Source: UBA1431 sp049324235 (lineage in GTDB: Bacteria > Bacillota > Clostridia > Christensenellales > UBA1431). From it: a DNA stretch of 64,000 nucleotides. Positions 44,442-52,258 of the stretch are shown here, piece by piece. The position numbers were made by a program, and so were the translations under genes. Within the stretch, counting starts at the first letter, position 1, and each line of letters starts with the position of its first letter. The notes beneath the pieces are model-generated. The model saw nothing but the letters and a program-made list of their open reading frames with translations, did no database searches and had not been told where the DNA came from. The stretch is taken from positions 1-64,000 of the forward strand of contig JBMOLJ010000033.1 in the NCBI GenBank assembly GCA_049324235.1, written 5' to 3'.

Positions 44442-45563
44442 TCAATCAAGGTCCTTTACATAACACCGGCGGCGCCTGTGCTGCCGTGTTTCAAATTCTT
44501 TCCACAGGGCAAGCATGCGCGTATTTTCCTCAAGCTCAGGCCCGGTTTCCGCCCATTTGATACCGTTTTTTATACCATTTTTCGTAAACTCGTTCAGAAC
44601 CACGGCGCTCACGCCCGCGTTCTGCATATCCGGCCGGATCGCGATAAAGTACAGATCGAGCGAATCATTATGTTTCAATGCACGCATCAGCCGGAAGATT
44701 CCGAACGGGAAAAGCCGCCCTTTGCTTTTCCGGATGGCTTTGCCGAGGGACGGCACAGCCACGCCGTAACCGGCTATTTTGTTGTTCTTATCCATCACCA
44801 CGCACAAATAATCCGGTGAGATATATTTAATGTACTCGGTGATATATTTGTCCGCCTGCTCTCGCGAGAGTTCCACCACGCCCGGAAGCTCCCTGAACGC
44901 CTCGTTGAGCACCTCAAAGGCCTCATCAAGGTACGGATAGATATCCTTGATTGTCTTAAGCGGCAAAATGGTAAAATGGTTCCTGCGCAGGATGAGATCC
45001 GCAATGCGCTGTACGCGCTCGCTGGGCTTCTCGGGCGTCATGACCTGAAACTCCAGCCAGTCGTATTTCTTGGTGTAGCCCATTTTTTCCATATACTGCG
45101 GGTAGTACGGATGATTATAGATCGTAATGGCAAGATCCTGCTCTTCAAAACCCTCGACCAGCATGCCCTGCTTATCAAGGTCGCAGAAGCCGAGCGGCCC
45201 CTGCACCCTGTTCATCCCCTTGCTGCGCGCCCAGTCCTCCACCGCCGCAAAAAGCGCCTGCGCCACCTCGAAATCTTCAATGAAATCAAGTAGCCAGAAA
45301 CGCACGGCGCTCTCGTTCCACGCCTCGTTTGCGGCCGTGTTCAGGATTGCTGTCACGCGGCCGGCCGCTTTTCCCCCTTTGATTGCCAGAAATGAAATGG
45401 TTTCATTGTATTTCAGCGACGGATTCTTAGCGGGTAATAGCATCGCCTTCTCTTCCGTGCGTACTTCTGGCACCCAATACGGATTGTCTTTATAAATCGC
45501 GTACGGAAGACTCACAAACTTTCTCAGGTCCGCCGCCGTTTCAACTTTTCTGATCTCGACCAT
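44442..45563 (-). CDS. GNAT-like acetyltransferase domain protein
   Basis: 373 residues. The N-terminal part has GNAT-like character: FLAIKGGKAAGRVTAILN (58-75) and EDWARSKGMNRVQGPLGF; a second acyltransferase-like unit is suggested at about 250-370 (LCVVMDKNNKIAGYGVAVPS, LYFIAIRPDMQNAGVSAVVLNEF). The opening YAIYKDNPYWVPEVRTEE is frequent in a family of uncharacterised long GNAT proteins from Firmicutes. The acceptor substrate is unknown. It is followed by a strong terminator, so it stands alone. Confidence 0.75.
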   Translation of the reverse strand: MVEIRKVETAADLRKFVSLPYAIYKDNPYWVPEVRTEEKAMLLPAKNPSLKYNETISFLAIKGGKAAGRVTAILNTAANEAWNESAVRFWLLDFIEDFEVAQALFAAVEDWARSKGMNRVQGPLGFCDLDKQGMLVEGFEEQDLAITIYNHPYYPQYMEKMGYTKKYDWLEFQVMTPEKPSERVQRIADLILRRNHFTILPLKTIKDIYPYLDEAFEVLNEAFRELPGVVELSREQADKYITEYIKYISPDYLCVVMDKNNKIAGYGVAVPSLGKAIRKSKGRLFPFGIFRLMRALKHNDSLDLYFIAIRPDMQNAGVSAVVLNEFTKNGIKNGIKWAETGPELEENTRMLALWKEFETRQHRRRRCYVKDLD

Positions 45564-45598
45564 TCCCCAGCCTCCGCTCCATTCATAGCGTATGCATC

Positions 45599-45627
45599 AT
45601 TATAACAAAACGGCAACCCTATAACAA
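45599..45627 (-). promoter_or_regulatory. Promoter of the GNAT-like gene
   Basis: Minus strand TTGTTA (45622-45627), 17 bases, and a perfect TATAAT (45599-45604) with a TGT extension. About 35 bases from the start codon. Confidence 0.65.
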
Positions 45628-45648
45628 GTGCCACCCGCCCCATGCAAG

Positions 45649-47295
45649 TCACACGGCCGGTTTCGCGGGTTTATCCTTTATCGGGCGGAGCGAGTACGCG
45701 ATGTTCTTGGCATGGTCTGCCGCACGCTCCAGCTCGCTGATCATGTCCGTGAATATGACGCCGCTTTTCGGAAAACAGACCTCAACGCTCAGCCTGTCGA
45801 TATGGCTTTGTTTAAAGTCTACCTGCATGCGGTTGATCACGCGGTCCAGGGCTTCAACCATGCCGAGGCGCGACTCGTCGCGCTTGGCGAAGACATCCAG
45901 GCACACATCAATGATCTCTTCCACCTTTTCGGTCATGATCCTGAGTTGGGCAAGCGCCTCGTCGGTGAATTTAAGCTTTTCATCAATGCGGGTAATGGTA
46001 TACCCCGCGATGTTTTCCGCGTGGTCCCCGATACGTTCCATGTCTCCTACCACATGGAAGTAAGAGCCGATGGTTTCCCTGTCTTTGTCAGACAGGTCCA
46101 GTGACGAGCATTTCACAAGATAACGGATGATCTCGTGGTTTATGTAATTGATGTTTTTCTCGCGCCGAAGCACTTTCTCGACCAAAGCATCGTCCTTGTT
46201 GAAAAATGCCTTTACTGACGCGGAGAAATTGCGCCTGGCCAGCCTGCCCATCCGGTTCAATTCCTCGTGGACGAGATCGACCGCCACCGCCGGCGCTTCC
46301 AGCATCGTTTCGTTGATGTGGACCAGCGCTCTTTCATCTTCCCCGCAGTCATCGTCCTTGCGGTTGGGCAGCAGTGTCTTTGCCAGTTTGACCAGAAGGT
46401 GCGCAAACGGCAGCATCAGTATGACGTTCGTTGTGTTGAACAGCGTATGGAAGTTGGCGATCTGTCTGGCCACATTATCAGGCGACAGCGATTGCAGCCA
46501 ATCCACAATCGGCAATACCGCAAGAAGCACGCTGAAAATAATCGTACCTATTGTGTTAAAGCTCGCGTGTATGATCGCGGCGCGCTTTGAATCCGTGTTT
46601 GCGCTCAGGCTGGCCAGCACTGCCGTGATGCAGGTGCCGATGTTGCAGCCCAGCACGACGAAAACAGCGCTGCTCAGGGGAATGAGTCCCTGCATGGCCA
46701 GCGCCTGCAGTATACCGATCGAAACCGAGGAGCTCTGGATGATACAGGTCACCAGCAGGCCTGTTAAAATGCCGACAAAGGGGCTTTGGAAGTTGACCAT
46801 GAAATGCTGGAACGCCACATCCGTCTTTAATGGCTCCATCGCGCCTGCAAGCAGTTTCATCCCCAGGAACAGAATGCCAAAACCAGCCAGTATCTCGCCG
46901 AAGCGTTTAACCGACCGGTTTTTAAAAAGAATGAAGCAGATTGCGCCCACGAATACAAAAATAGGTGCGATATCTGTAAGCTTTACTGCAATAATCTGCG
47001 CGGTGACCGTGGTCCCGATCTCTGCGCCCATAATGATCCCGACTGCCTGCTGCAACTGCAGCAGGCCCGCATTGATAAACCCGACGACCGTCACCGTCGT
47101 CGCCGACGAGCTTTGGATGACCATCGTGATGCCCATGCCTACCAGCACGCCCTTTACCCGGTTGTTGGTCAGTTTCCCGAGCATTTCGCGCATCCTGTCT
47201 CCGGCCGCGCGCTCCAGGCCTTCGCTCATGATTTTCATGCCATATAAGAAAAGGCCTAATCCTCCGCACATCTGAAATATATTCAATATATTCAT
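45649..47295 (-). CDS. Na+/Pi cotransporter with C-terminal PhoU domain
   Basis: 548 residues. The NptA/YjbB-type membrane part has the paired repeats VIQSSSATTVTVVGF...GAEIGTTVTAQ (about 60-100) and CIIQSSSVSIGILQAL...GCNIGTCITAVLASL (about 190-245). From about residue 340 a PhoU-like helical domain follows (IGSYFHVVGDMERIGDHAENIA). Such proteins move phosphate with sodium and are regulated by phosphate status. It is 38 bases downstream of trmL. Direction of transport (uptake or export) is not certain. Confidence 0.93.
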   Translation of the reverse strand: MNILNIFQMCGGLGLFLYGMKIMSEGLERAAGDRMREMLGKLTNNRVKGVLVGMGITMVIQSSSATTVTVVGFINAGLLQLQQAVGIIMGAEIGTTVTAQIIAVKLTDIAPIFVFVGAICFILFKNRSVKRFGEILAGFGILFLGMKLLAGAMEPLKTDVAFQHFMVNFQSPFVGILTGLLVTCIIQSSSVSIGILQALAMQGLIPLSSAVFVVLGCNIGTCITAVLASLSANTDSKRAAIIHASFNTIGTIIFSVLLAVLPIVDWLQSLSPDNVARQIANFHTLFNTTNVILMLPFAHLLVKLAKTLLPNRKDDDCGEDERALVHINETMLEAPAVAVDLVHEELNRMGRLARRNFSASVKAFFNKDDALVEKVLRREKNINYINHEIIRYLVKCSSLDLSDKDRETIGSYFHVVGDMERIGDHAENIAGYTITRIDEKLKFTDEALAQLRIMTEKVEEIIDVCLDVFAKRDESRLGMVEALDRVINRMQVDFKQSHIDRLSVEVCFPKSGVIFTDMISELERAADHAKNIAYSLRPIKDKPAKPAV

Positions 47296-47332
47296 TTCGG
47301 GTAGCTCTCTCCTTAGCTGAGTTTTTGGAGTA

Positions 47333-47791
47333 TCATACCAGGCCGGAAAAACCGTTCTGGCGCAGGGCTTCGTATACGACGACCGCAACCGAATTAGCCA
47401 GATTCAGGCTGCGCGCCCCGCTCTTCATTGGTATGCGTAAACATTTATCATAAAAGCGCCGGATGATTGCTTCATCCAACCCTTTAGTTTCGCTTCCGAA
47501 AACGAGATAATCGCCTTTGTGATAGCGCACCGCGTCATAGGCCCTGCCCGCGCGCGTGCTCAGAAAATAGAAGTTTTTTCCGGCGCCTTCCTGCAGCACG
47601 GATTCAAAATCATCGTAATAAAAGATGGGCGTCATATGCCAGTAATCCAGTCCCGCGCGCTTCAAATGCCTGTCTTGGACACTGAAACCCATGGGAAGAA
47701 CGATGTGCAGAGAAGACCCCGTCGCCGCGCAGGTGCGCGCGATATTCCCGGTATTCTGGGGTATTTCGGGATTGCACAGTACGATGTTCAT
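47333..47791 (-). CDS. trmL: tRNA (cytidine/uridine-34-2'-O)-methyltransferase TrmL
   Basis: 152 residues, a SPOUT enzyme that methylates the 2'-O of the wobble nucleotide in tRNA-Leu. Starts MNIVLCNPEIPQNTGNIARTCAATG; the SAM-binding trefoil knot shows GDYLVFGSETKGL and SLNLANSVAVVVYEALRQ. Length and motifs match the small TrmL/YibK group. The start ATG at 47791 gives the family N-terminus. Confidence 0.95.
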   Translation of the reverse strand: MNIVLCNPEIPQNTGNIARTCAATGSSLHIVLPMGFSVQDRHLKRAGLDYWHMTPIFYYDDFESVLQEGAGKNFYFLSTRAGRAYDAVRYHKGDYLVFGSETKGLDEAIIRRFYDKCLRIPMKSGARSLNLANSVAVVVYEALRQNGFSGLV

Positions 47792-47834
47792 AGGTCTCCA
47801 AATGTCCTTTAGAGTATTCGTGGCACCATTCACA

Positions 47835-47863
47835 ATTTTAATATAGTTATAACATGATATCAA
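47835..47863 (-). promoter_or_regulatory. Promoter of trmL and the Na/Pi gene
   Basis: Minus strand TTGATA (47858-47863) and TAAAAT (47835-47840), spacer 17 bases. About 45 bases upstream of trmL. Confidence 0.6.
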
Positions 47864-47953
47864 CCGGAAATTAACGTATAAATAACGCCCATTTTACATA
47901 ATCCGTACCGTTTCCACGCTTGTGTGACAGTTTTCAAATTCTCGGGCAGTACA

Positions 47954-47992
47954 CAAAAACCGCGGGAGCAATAACCGTTCCCGCGGTTTTTT
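47954..47992 (-). terminator. Terminator after the DUF2752 gene
   Basis: AAACCGCGGGA and TCCCGCGGTTT form a strong stem around an 11-base loop, with A or T runs on both sides. It lies some 160 bases after the DUF2752 stop, in a gap (47864-48153) where I otherwise see no gene. Confidence 0.7.
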
Positions 47993-48153
47993 ACATATCA
48001 GACCATATGTATCTATTATTCGTTTCCCTTCCCGGGATTCCAAATTAGGTTTCCATTTCCTGCGCAATACCGCGCGCCTGAAAAACTGCGCGGCAATATC
48101 GGTTACCCCGGTATTCCATGCTCCTGCCGCGTTTTTTGTATGATTGTATCGTT

Positions 48154-48579
48154 TTATGCAAGCGCGCCCAGCGGCGCAAGGAGTGTGAACGGGAAGACGG
48201 GAATGTTTCTGAGTACCCAGAATGCGGCGATAGCCCAAAGCAGGGAGCGCGTCACAGTCAGGCGGTCAATTCTCGAAACAAGGCTCCGGCCCCGCGGAAA
48301 CCTCTGCATAACCCATGCCGCACTCAGGCAGGGCAGTACGATGAAGCCCAGGGGATTGCACGCAAACGCTGTACCGATGCGCAGATGCACGAGATGATAG
48401 ATAAGCCGGAACATGCCGCAGCCGGGGCAATACAGGCCGGTCGCCGCATGAAAAATGCAGGGTACAAACGGCCCGGGCTGCACTTCGTCCAATAACGCCA
48501 TGTATACAAGGGCGGCGGCCAGAGCCGCCGCCAGAACAGCGTATACAGCATATCGGATGATTTTTCTGCGGTTTTTCAT
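48154..48579 (-). CDS. DUF2752 family membrane protein
   Basis: 141 residues, four hydrophobic segments. The FHAATGLYCPGCGMFRLIYHLVH block (about residues 43-65) with CPGCG is diagnostic of DUF2752; function unknown. The ATG at 48577-48579 has GGTGGG upstream. It is transcribed after the CD225-like genes, with 83 bases between. Confidence 0.85.
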   Translation of the reverse strand: MKNRRKIIRYAVYAVLAAALAAALVYMALLDEVQPGPFVPCIFHAATGLYCPGCGMFRLIYHLVHLRIGTAFACNPLGFIVLPCLSAAWVMQRFPRGRSLVSRIDRLTVTRSLLWAIAAFWVLRNIPVFPFTLLAPLGALA

Positions 48580-48662
48580 CACTTTTCCCACCGGTTGTCA
48601 ATTGCCTGCAAACCGGAAAACGTTTCGTTAATGTTTGCTTTTACAGATGAATCCTCGGAGGG

Positions 48663-49067
48663 TTAATAACGATAATTGTGCCACCAGTTCATAAACCCTA
48701 TACCGAACACCACGCCCAGGATTATCGAGAGCACGATAAGAATTCCGCCGACGATAAGTCCGATCATACTGTAAGTTTTTGCTTTTTCGGAAAACATTTT
48801 CGCGCTTTCGAAGTCGCCCAGCTTAATGAACTGGTCCACCTTCAGGGACTGCACCAGTCCGGCGATACCGAAAGGCAGGCAAAGAAAAATTGCGATAATG
48901 GACAGCGCCAGATGGTTGGATATCGTCGCGTACGCCTGTGCGATCTGGGACTGGTTTGCCTGGGGCGGCGCCTGCGTATCCTGTCCGTTCTGGCCTACAC
49001 TTCGGCCGCAATACATGCAGTGGTTCGCGTCATCCGGCAATTGCTTGCCACACTGTGGACAAAACAT
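48663..49067 (-). CDS. Zinc-ribbon CD225/dispanin-like membrane protein
   Basis: 134 residues. Residues 1-21 are a zinc ribbon (FCPQCGKQLP, HCMYCGR). A polar linker rich in glutamine (25-50) leads to the CD225-type part: HLALSIIAIFLCLPFGIAGLVQSLKVDQFIKLGDFESAKMFSEKAKTYSMIGLIVGG, with two membrane segments separated by the typical re-entrant/cytosolic loop. Bacterial CD225 proteins have no proven function. The ATG has GGAGG eight bases upstream. It is the third of three related neighbours. Confidence 0.85.
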   Translation of the reverse strand: MFCPQCGKQLPDDANHCMYCGRSVGQNGQDTQAPPQANQSQIAQAYATISNHLALSIIAIFLCLPFGIAGLVQSLKVDQFIKLGDFESAKMFSEKAKTYSMIGLIVGGILIVLSIILGVVFGIGFMNWWHNYRY

Positions 49068-49094
49068 CTTCAATACCTCCATGATTTATTAAGG

Positions 49095-49466
49095 TCAGTG
49101 TATATTAATATAAGGAATTATGGGTATGCAGCATATCAGGCATATGATTGCGATGATTACCGGGATGGCGATCAGCGCGCCCAGCACGATCAGCCCGATG
49201 ATGTCCATCTGTCTTGCCTTATCCGAAGCGATCCGTGCGGCTTCCTCGTTGCCCTGCAAAAGAAATTCGTCCACCCTCAGCGAATAGATAAGGCCCGCGA
49301 TCCCGAAAGGGAGGCAGAGAAAAATCATGATGATCGAAAAAGCCAGATAATTGGGTACGGTCTTCGTATGCGGGTACGCTCTTTTTGCATAACGCAGATC
49401 GTGTCCGCATTCCTTGCAATAATTATAGTCGTCGGGATTTTCGCGCCCGCATTTTGAACAATACAT
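49095..49466 (-). CDS. Zinc-ribbon CD225/dispanin-like membrane protein
   Basis: 123 residues. N-terminal zinc ribbon (YCSKCGREN, YCKECGHD), then VPNYLAFSIIMIFLCLPFGIAGLIYSLRVDEFLLQGNEEAARIASDKARQMDIIGLIVLGALI, clearly paralogous to the flanking genes. Two membrane segments. Start ATG 49466 has GGAAGGTG upstream; the longer open frame upstream is not supported. Function unknown. Confidence 0.85.
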   Translation of the reverse strand: MYCSKCGRENPDDYNYCKECGHDLRYAKRAYPHTKTVPNYLAFSIIMIFLCLPFGIAGLIYSLRVDEFLLQGNEEAARIASDKARQMDIIGLIVLGALIAIPVIIAIICLICCIPIIPYINIH

Positions 49467-49551
49467 AAAAACACCTTCCAGATATCGTACCGGTTCAGCC
49501 GGGCAAACAAACGGCCGTGCAATCTTCGTATTCATTTTACTAATAAAGTTG

Positions 49552-49803
49552 TTATTTTACAACCAGCATGACCACCAACATGAACAAAAAATAGGCTGCC
49601 GCAGCGACAGCCATGATCACAAGGCCGAGTATGTTGATTTTGCGTGCCTTAAACGAGGCTTCGTATGCAGCAGGGTAATCCTGCTGCATCACGTACCGCT
49701 CGACGCGTACAGAATAAACCAGCGCCGCCGCGCCCATGGGCAGGCAGATCACCAGCATGAGTACCGAGAACCACAGATAGTTCGGAATCTTCACTTTTCG
49801 CAC
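49552..49803 (-). CDS. CD225-like membrane protein without zinc ribbon
   Basis: 83 residues from GTG 49801-49803: KIPNYLWFSVLMLVICLPMGAAALVYSVRVERYVMQQDYPAAYEASFKARKINILGLVIM, the same CD225 core as the next two genes but with no cysteine-rich head. The best ribosome site, GGAGGAAG, does not fit this GTG; it fits an ATT codon at 49819-49821, an in-frame start of the rare IF3 type. So the start is uncertain and the gene may have lost its ribbon. Function unknown. Confidence 0.7.
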   Translation of the reverse strand: MRKVKIPNYLWFSVLMLVICLPMGAAALVYSVRVERYVMQQDYPAAYEASFKARKINILGLVIMAVAAAAYFLFMLVVMLVVK

Positions 49804-49884
49804 GAACCCCGCGTCAGGAATGTTTCTTCCTCCTCATTAAGGCCCAAGACTATCCGGTAAGCGTTTACTGTGCAGCGCCACCGT

Positions 49885-51057
49885 CTAAATCTCCTGCAGA
49901 TATGCACGGATACGTTTCAACGCCTCGTTGATGTTATCCAGGGAGGTCGCGTACGAGCAGCGCATAAAGCTGTTCGAATTGCCGAAGGCTGTCGACGGCA
50001 CGCAGGCAACCTTTTGCGATTTTATAAGCCCTTCGCAGAACCGGTCGGCGGTCATACCCGTCTTTTCCACGCAGGGATAGGCATAAAACGCGCCCATCGG
50101 CTCGAAACAGGACAGTCCCATATCCCTGAATCCGTCAACGATCACCCTGCGCCTGCGGTTATACTCCCTGCGCATTCTCTCCACGTCGGCGAAATTGTTC
50201 TCAAAACCGGCCCGCAGCGCCTCGACCCCCGCCGCCTGGCTCATGATCGGCGCGCACAGCATTGTGAACTGGTGGATCTTGAGCATCGCGTTTAACAGCT
50301 CAGTCGGCGCGCAGATATAGCCCAGGCGCCAGCCCGTCATCGCAAACGCCTTGGAAAAGCCGTTGATGACGATGGTCCGGTCCCACATCCCGTCAAGCGA
50401 CGCAATGCTGGTATGCTTCCCCTGGTACGTAAGCTCGGCATAGACCTCATCCGAAATCGCGATGATGTTCTTATCCGCAAGCAGCTCGGCAATGGGTTTC
50501 AGCTCGTTTTCAGTCATGATCGCACCGGTCGGGTTGTTAGGAAACGCTACGATAATGGCTTTGGTGCGGTCGTTTATAAGCGGTTTTACATTATCCACCG
50601 TGAATTTGAATTCATCCTCGTCGGACATCTGAATGGGTACGGGTACGCCGCCTGCAAACAGGACTTTGGGCATGTAGGACACATAGCATGGCTCGGGGAC
50701 AAGCACCTCGTCGCCCGGTTCGATGATCGCGCGCAAAGACAGGTCAATCGCCTCGCTCGCGCCGACGGTTACCATGATCTGCCCCGGCGTATAGCTCAGG
50801 TTGAACCGCTCGGACATATATTGTTCGATGAGTTCCCGGAGCTCTATCATACCGTGGTTGGATGTGTAGTGGGTGTGCCCGCGTTCGATGGAGTAGATTG
50901 CCGCCTCACGGATATTCCACGGCGTGACAAAGTCCGGCTCCCCCACGCCCAGGGATATCGCGTCCTTCATCTCGCTGGCCAGGTCAAAGAATTTGCGTAT
51001 TCCCGAAGGAGGCACATCGGCTACCCGTTTTGATATAATTTTACTGTAATCCATCAT
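49885..51057 (-). CDS. PLP-dependent aminotransferase class I/II
   Basis: 390 residues, fold type I. Sequence landmarks: SLGVGEPDFVTPWNIREAA (33-51), VTVGASEAIDLSLRAI, PNNPTG, SDEVYAEL and the Schiff-base lysine in INGFSKAFAMTGWRLGY (about residue 236). Resembles aspartate/aromatic/branched-chain aminotransferases of the PatA/AspC group; the substrate is not determined. It directly follows an Lrp-type regulator gene, which likely controls it in response to an amino acid. Confidence 0.9.
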   Translation of the reverse strand: MMDYSKIISKRVADVPPSGIRKFFDLASEMKDAISLGVGEPDFVTPWNIREAAIYSIERGHTHYTSNHGMIELRELIEQYMSERFNLSYTPGQIMVTVGASEAIDLSLRAIIEPGDEVLVPEPCYVSYMPKVLFAGGVPVPIQMSDEDEFKFTVDNVKPLINDRTKAIIVAFPNNPTGAIMTENELKPIAELLADKNIIAISDEVYAELTYQGKHTSIASLDGMWDRTIVINGFSKAFAMTGWRLGYICAPTELLNAMLKIHQFTMLCAPIMSQAAGVEALRAGFENNFADVERMRREYNRRRRVIVDGFRDMGLSCFEPMGAFYAYPCVEKTGMTADRFCEGLIKSQKVACVPSTAFGNSNSFMRCSYATSLDNINEALKRIRAYLQEI

Positions 51058-51061
51058 GGCG

Positions 51062-51556
51062 TTATGCCGTCACCACCAATCTATCATCCTTTTCATCATC
51101 AAGTATGATGACGCCGTCCTCTTTATATTTACGCAGCACAAAGCTTGTTGCCGTTGACAGCACGCCGTCGAGCACCGAGAGCTTCTCTGCAACGAACAGC
51201 GCGACCTGCCGCATATTCAGGCCTTCGACCAGTACCATCAGGTCGTACGAGCCGGATACGAGATACACGCTGCGCACCTCAGAAAAACGGTAGATGCGTT
51301 TTGCCAGTGCGTCAAAGCCCTGCTCGCGCTGCGGCGTAACCCGTACTTCAATCAGCGCCTGCACCATATCCTTGTCAACCTTTTCCATGTTTATCACGGC
51401 ATTATACTTGACGATGATATGGTCGCGTTCCATCCGCCTGATCTCCTCGGCCACCTCCTGCGGGTCGGCCCCGATCATAACGGCTATCTGGTCTTCGTCT
51501 ATCCGGCAATCCTGCCTAAGGATCTCCAGAATTTCCTTGGTGAGTTCCTTCGTCAT
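51062..51556 (-). CDS. Lrp/AsnC family transcriptional regulator
   Basis: 164 residues, longer than the usual 150. N-terminal helix-turn-helix (EILEILRQDCRIDEDQIAVMIGADPQEVAEEIRRMERDHIIVKYNAVIN), then the RAM ligand domain with EVRVTPQREQGFDALAKRIYRFSEVRSVYLVSGSYDLMVLVEG. It is coupled to the aminotransferase by a four-base gap. In such pairs the regulator usually senses the amino acid handled by the enzyme. Confidence 0.92.
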   Translation of the reverse strand: MTKELTKEILEILRQDCRIDEDQIAVMIGADPQEVAEEIRRMERDHIIVKYNAVINMEKVDKDMVQALIEVRVTPQREQGFDALAKRIYRFSEVRSVYLVSGSYDLMVLVEGLNMRQVALFVAEKLSVLDGVLSTATSFVLRKYKEDGVIILDDEKDDRLVVTA

Positions 51557-51680
51557 ATTCCCCCTCCTTACAACACGCCAAGCACAAATAATATCTTTGT
51601 ATTTTATCATTCAATCGCCCGGTGCGCAACCTTATAAACATTGGTCACACGGTTAAATTCTGTAGGGCAGTAAACCATAA

Positions 51681-52184
51681 TTGCTAGAAAAATCTTCCCT
51701 GCGCAAAGCGAACCCGAAAGCCCAGAACGTTACGGGCGAGATCTACGGGCCGCCGGTCGCCGATCCAGCGTACGGAGAGGTCATACTCCGTTTCTCCTCT
51801 AAAAAGCTTGGAACGTTTGGTTCTCCTGTGATGGAGTTTGTCTATAACGCCTCAAAAGCGCCCAATGATCGTGTGATTGCGTCCGGAGAGTCTTATGTAT
51901 ATGCGCAAAAGCGCTTGGGCATAAAGGCGCAGACGTATAAGCATATCCTTTCCCTTGACGGCAAGGAGCTAAAAGTAGAAGAGTTCCAGCCTTATAATCT
52001 GGCTCCTATGAACGGGAAAACATACGTGAACGGACCTGACCCGGCGAAACCAACTCCTTCGCCCACGCCATCCGCGACTGCTAAGCCAACGACTAAACCG
52101 ACAACGAAGCCAACCACTAAGCCTACACCTGCAACTAAACCCTCGCCCACACCCTCAGCTACATTATCGCCATCACCAACATAA
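51681..52184 (+). pseudogene. VanW-family C-terminal fragment
   Basis: The open frame has no proper start (a stop codon directly precedes a TTG at 51681) and lacks the VanW core. It retains GEIYGPPV, like the EIYGPP/QLYGPP near the end of the three VanW proteins, then about 80 residues and a proline/threonine tail (PTPSPTPSATAKPTTKPTT). It lies on the plus strand, opposite to the VanW array. Most likely a decayed fourth copy left after rearrangement. Confidence 0.65.
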
Positions 52185-52203
52185 ACACGAGCATGCTAAC
52201 GAC

Positions 52204-52242
52204 AAAACACCGGCAGACCGCATTGGTCAGCCGGTGTTTTTA
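52204..52242. terminator. Bidirectional terminator
   Basis: AAAACACCGGC pairs with GCCGGTGTTTTT (outer), with a second inner pair GACC/GGTC. It lies between the VanW fragment and the first VanW gene, which converge on it. Confidence 0.75.
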
Positions 52243-52258
52243 TAGTGTGCAATTCTTT

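Noticed and set aside
48663..49821. CD225-like trio as an anti-phage defence system
   Set aside because: The link to IFITM antiviral proteins is by fold only; there is no nuclease, sensor or mobile context nearby.
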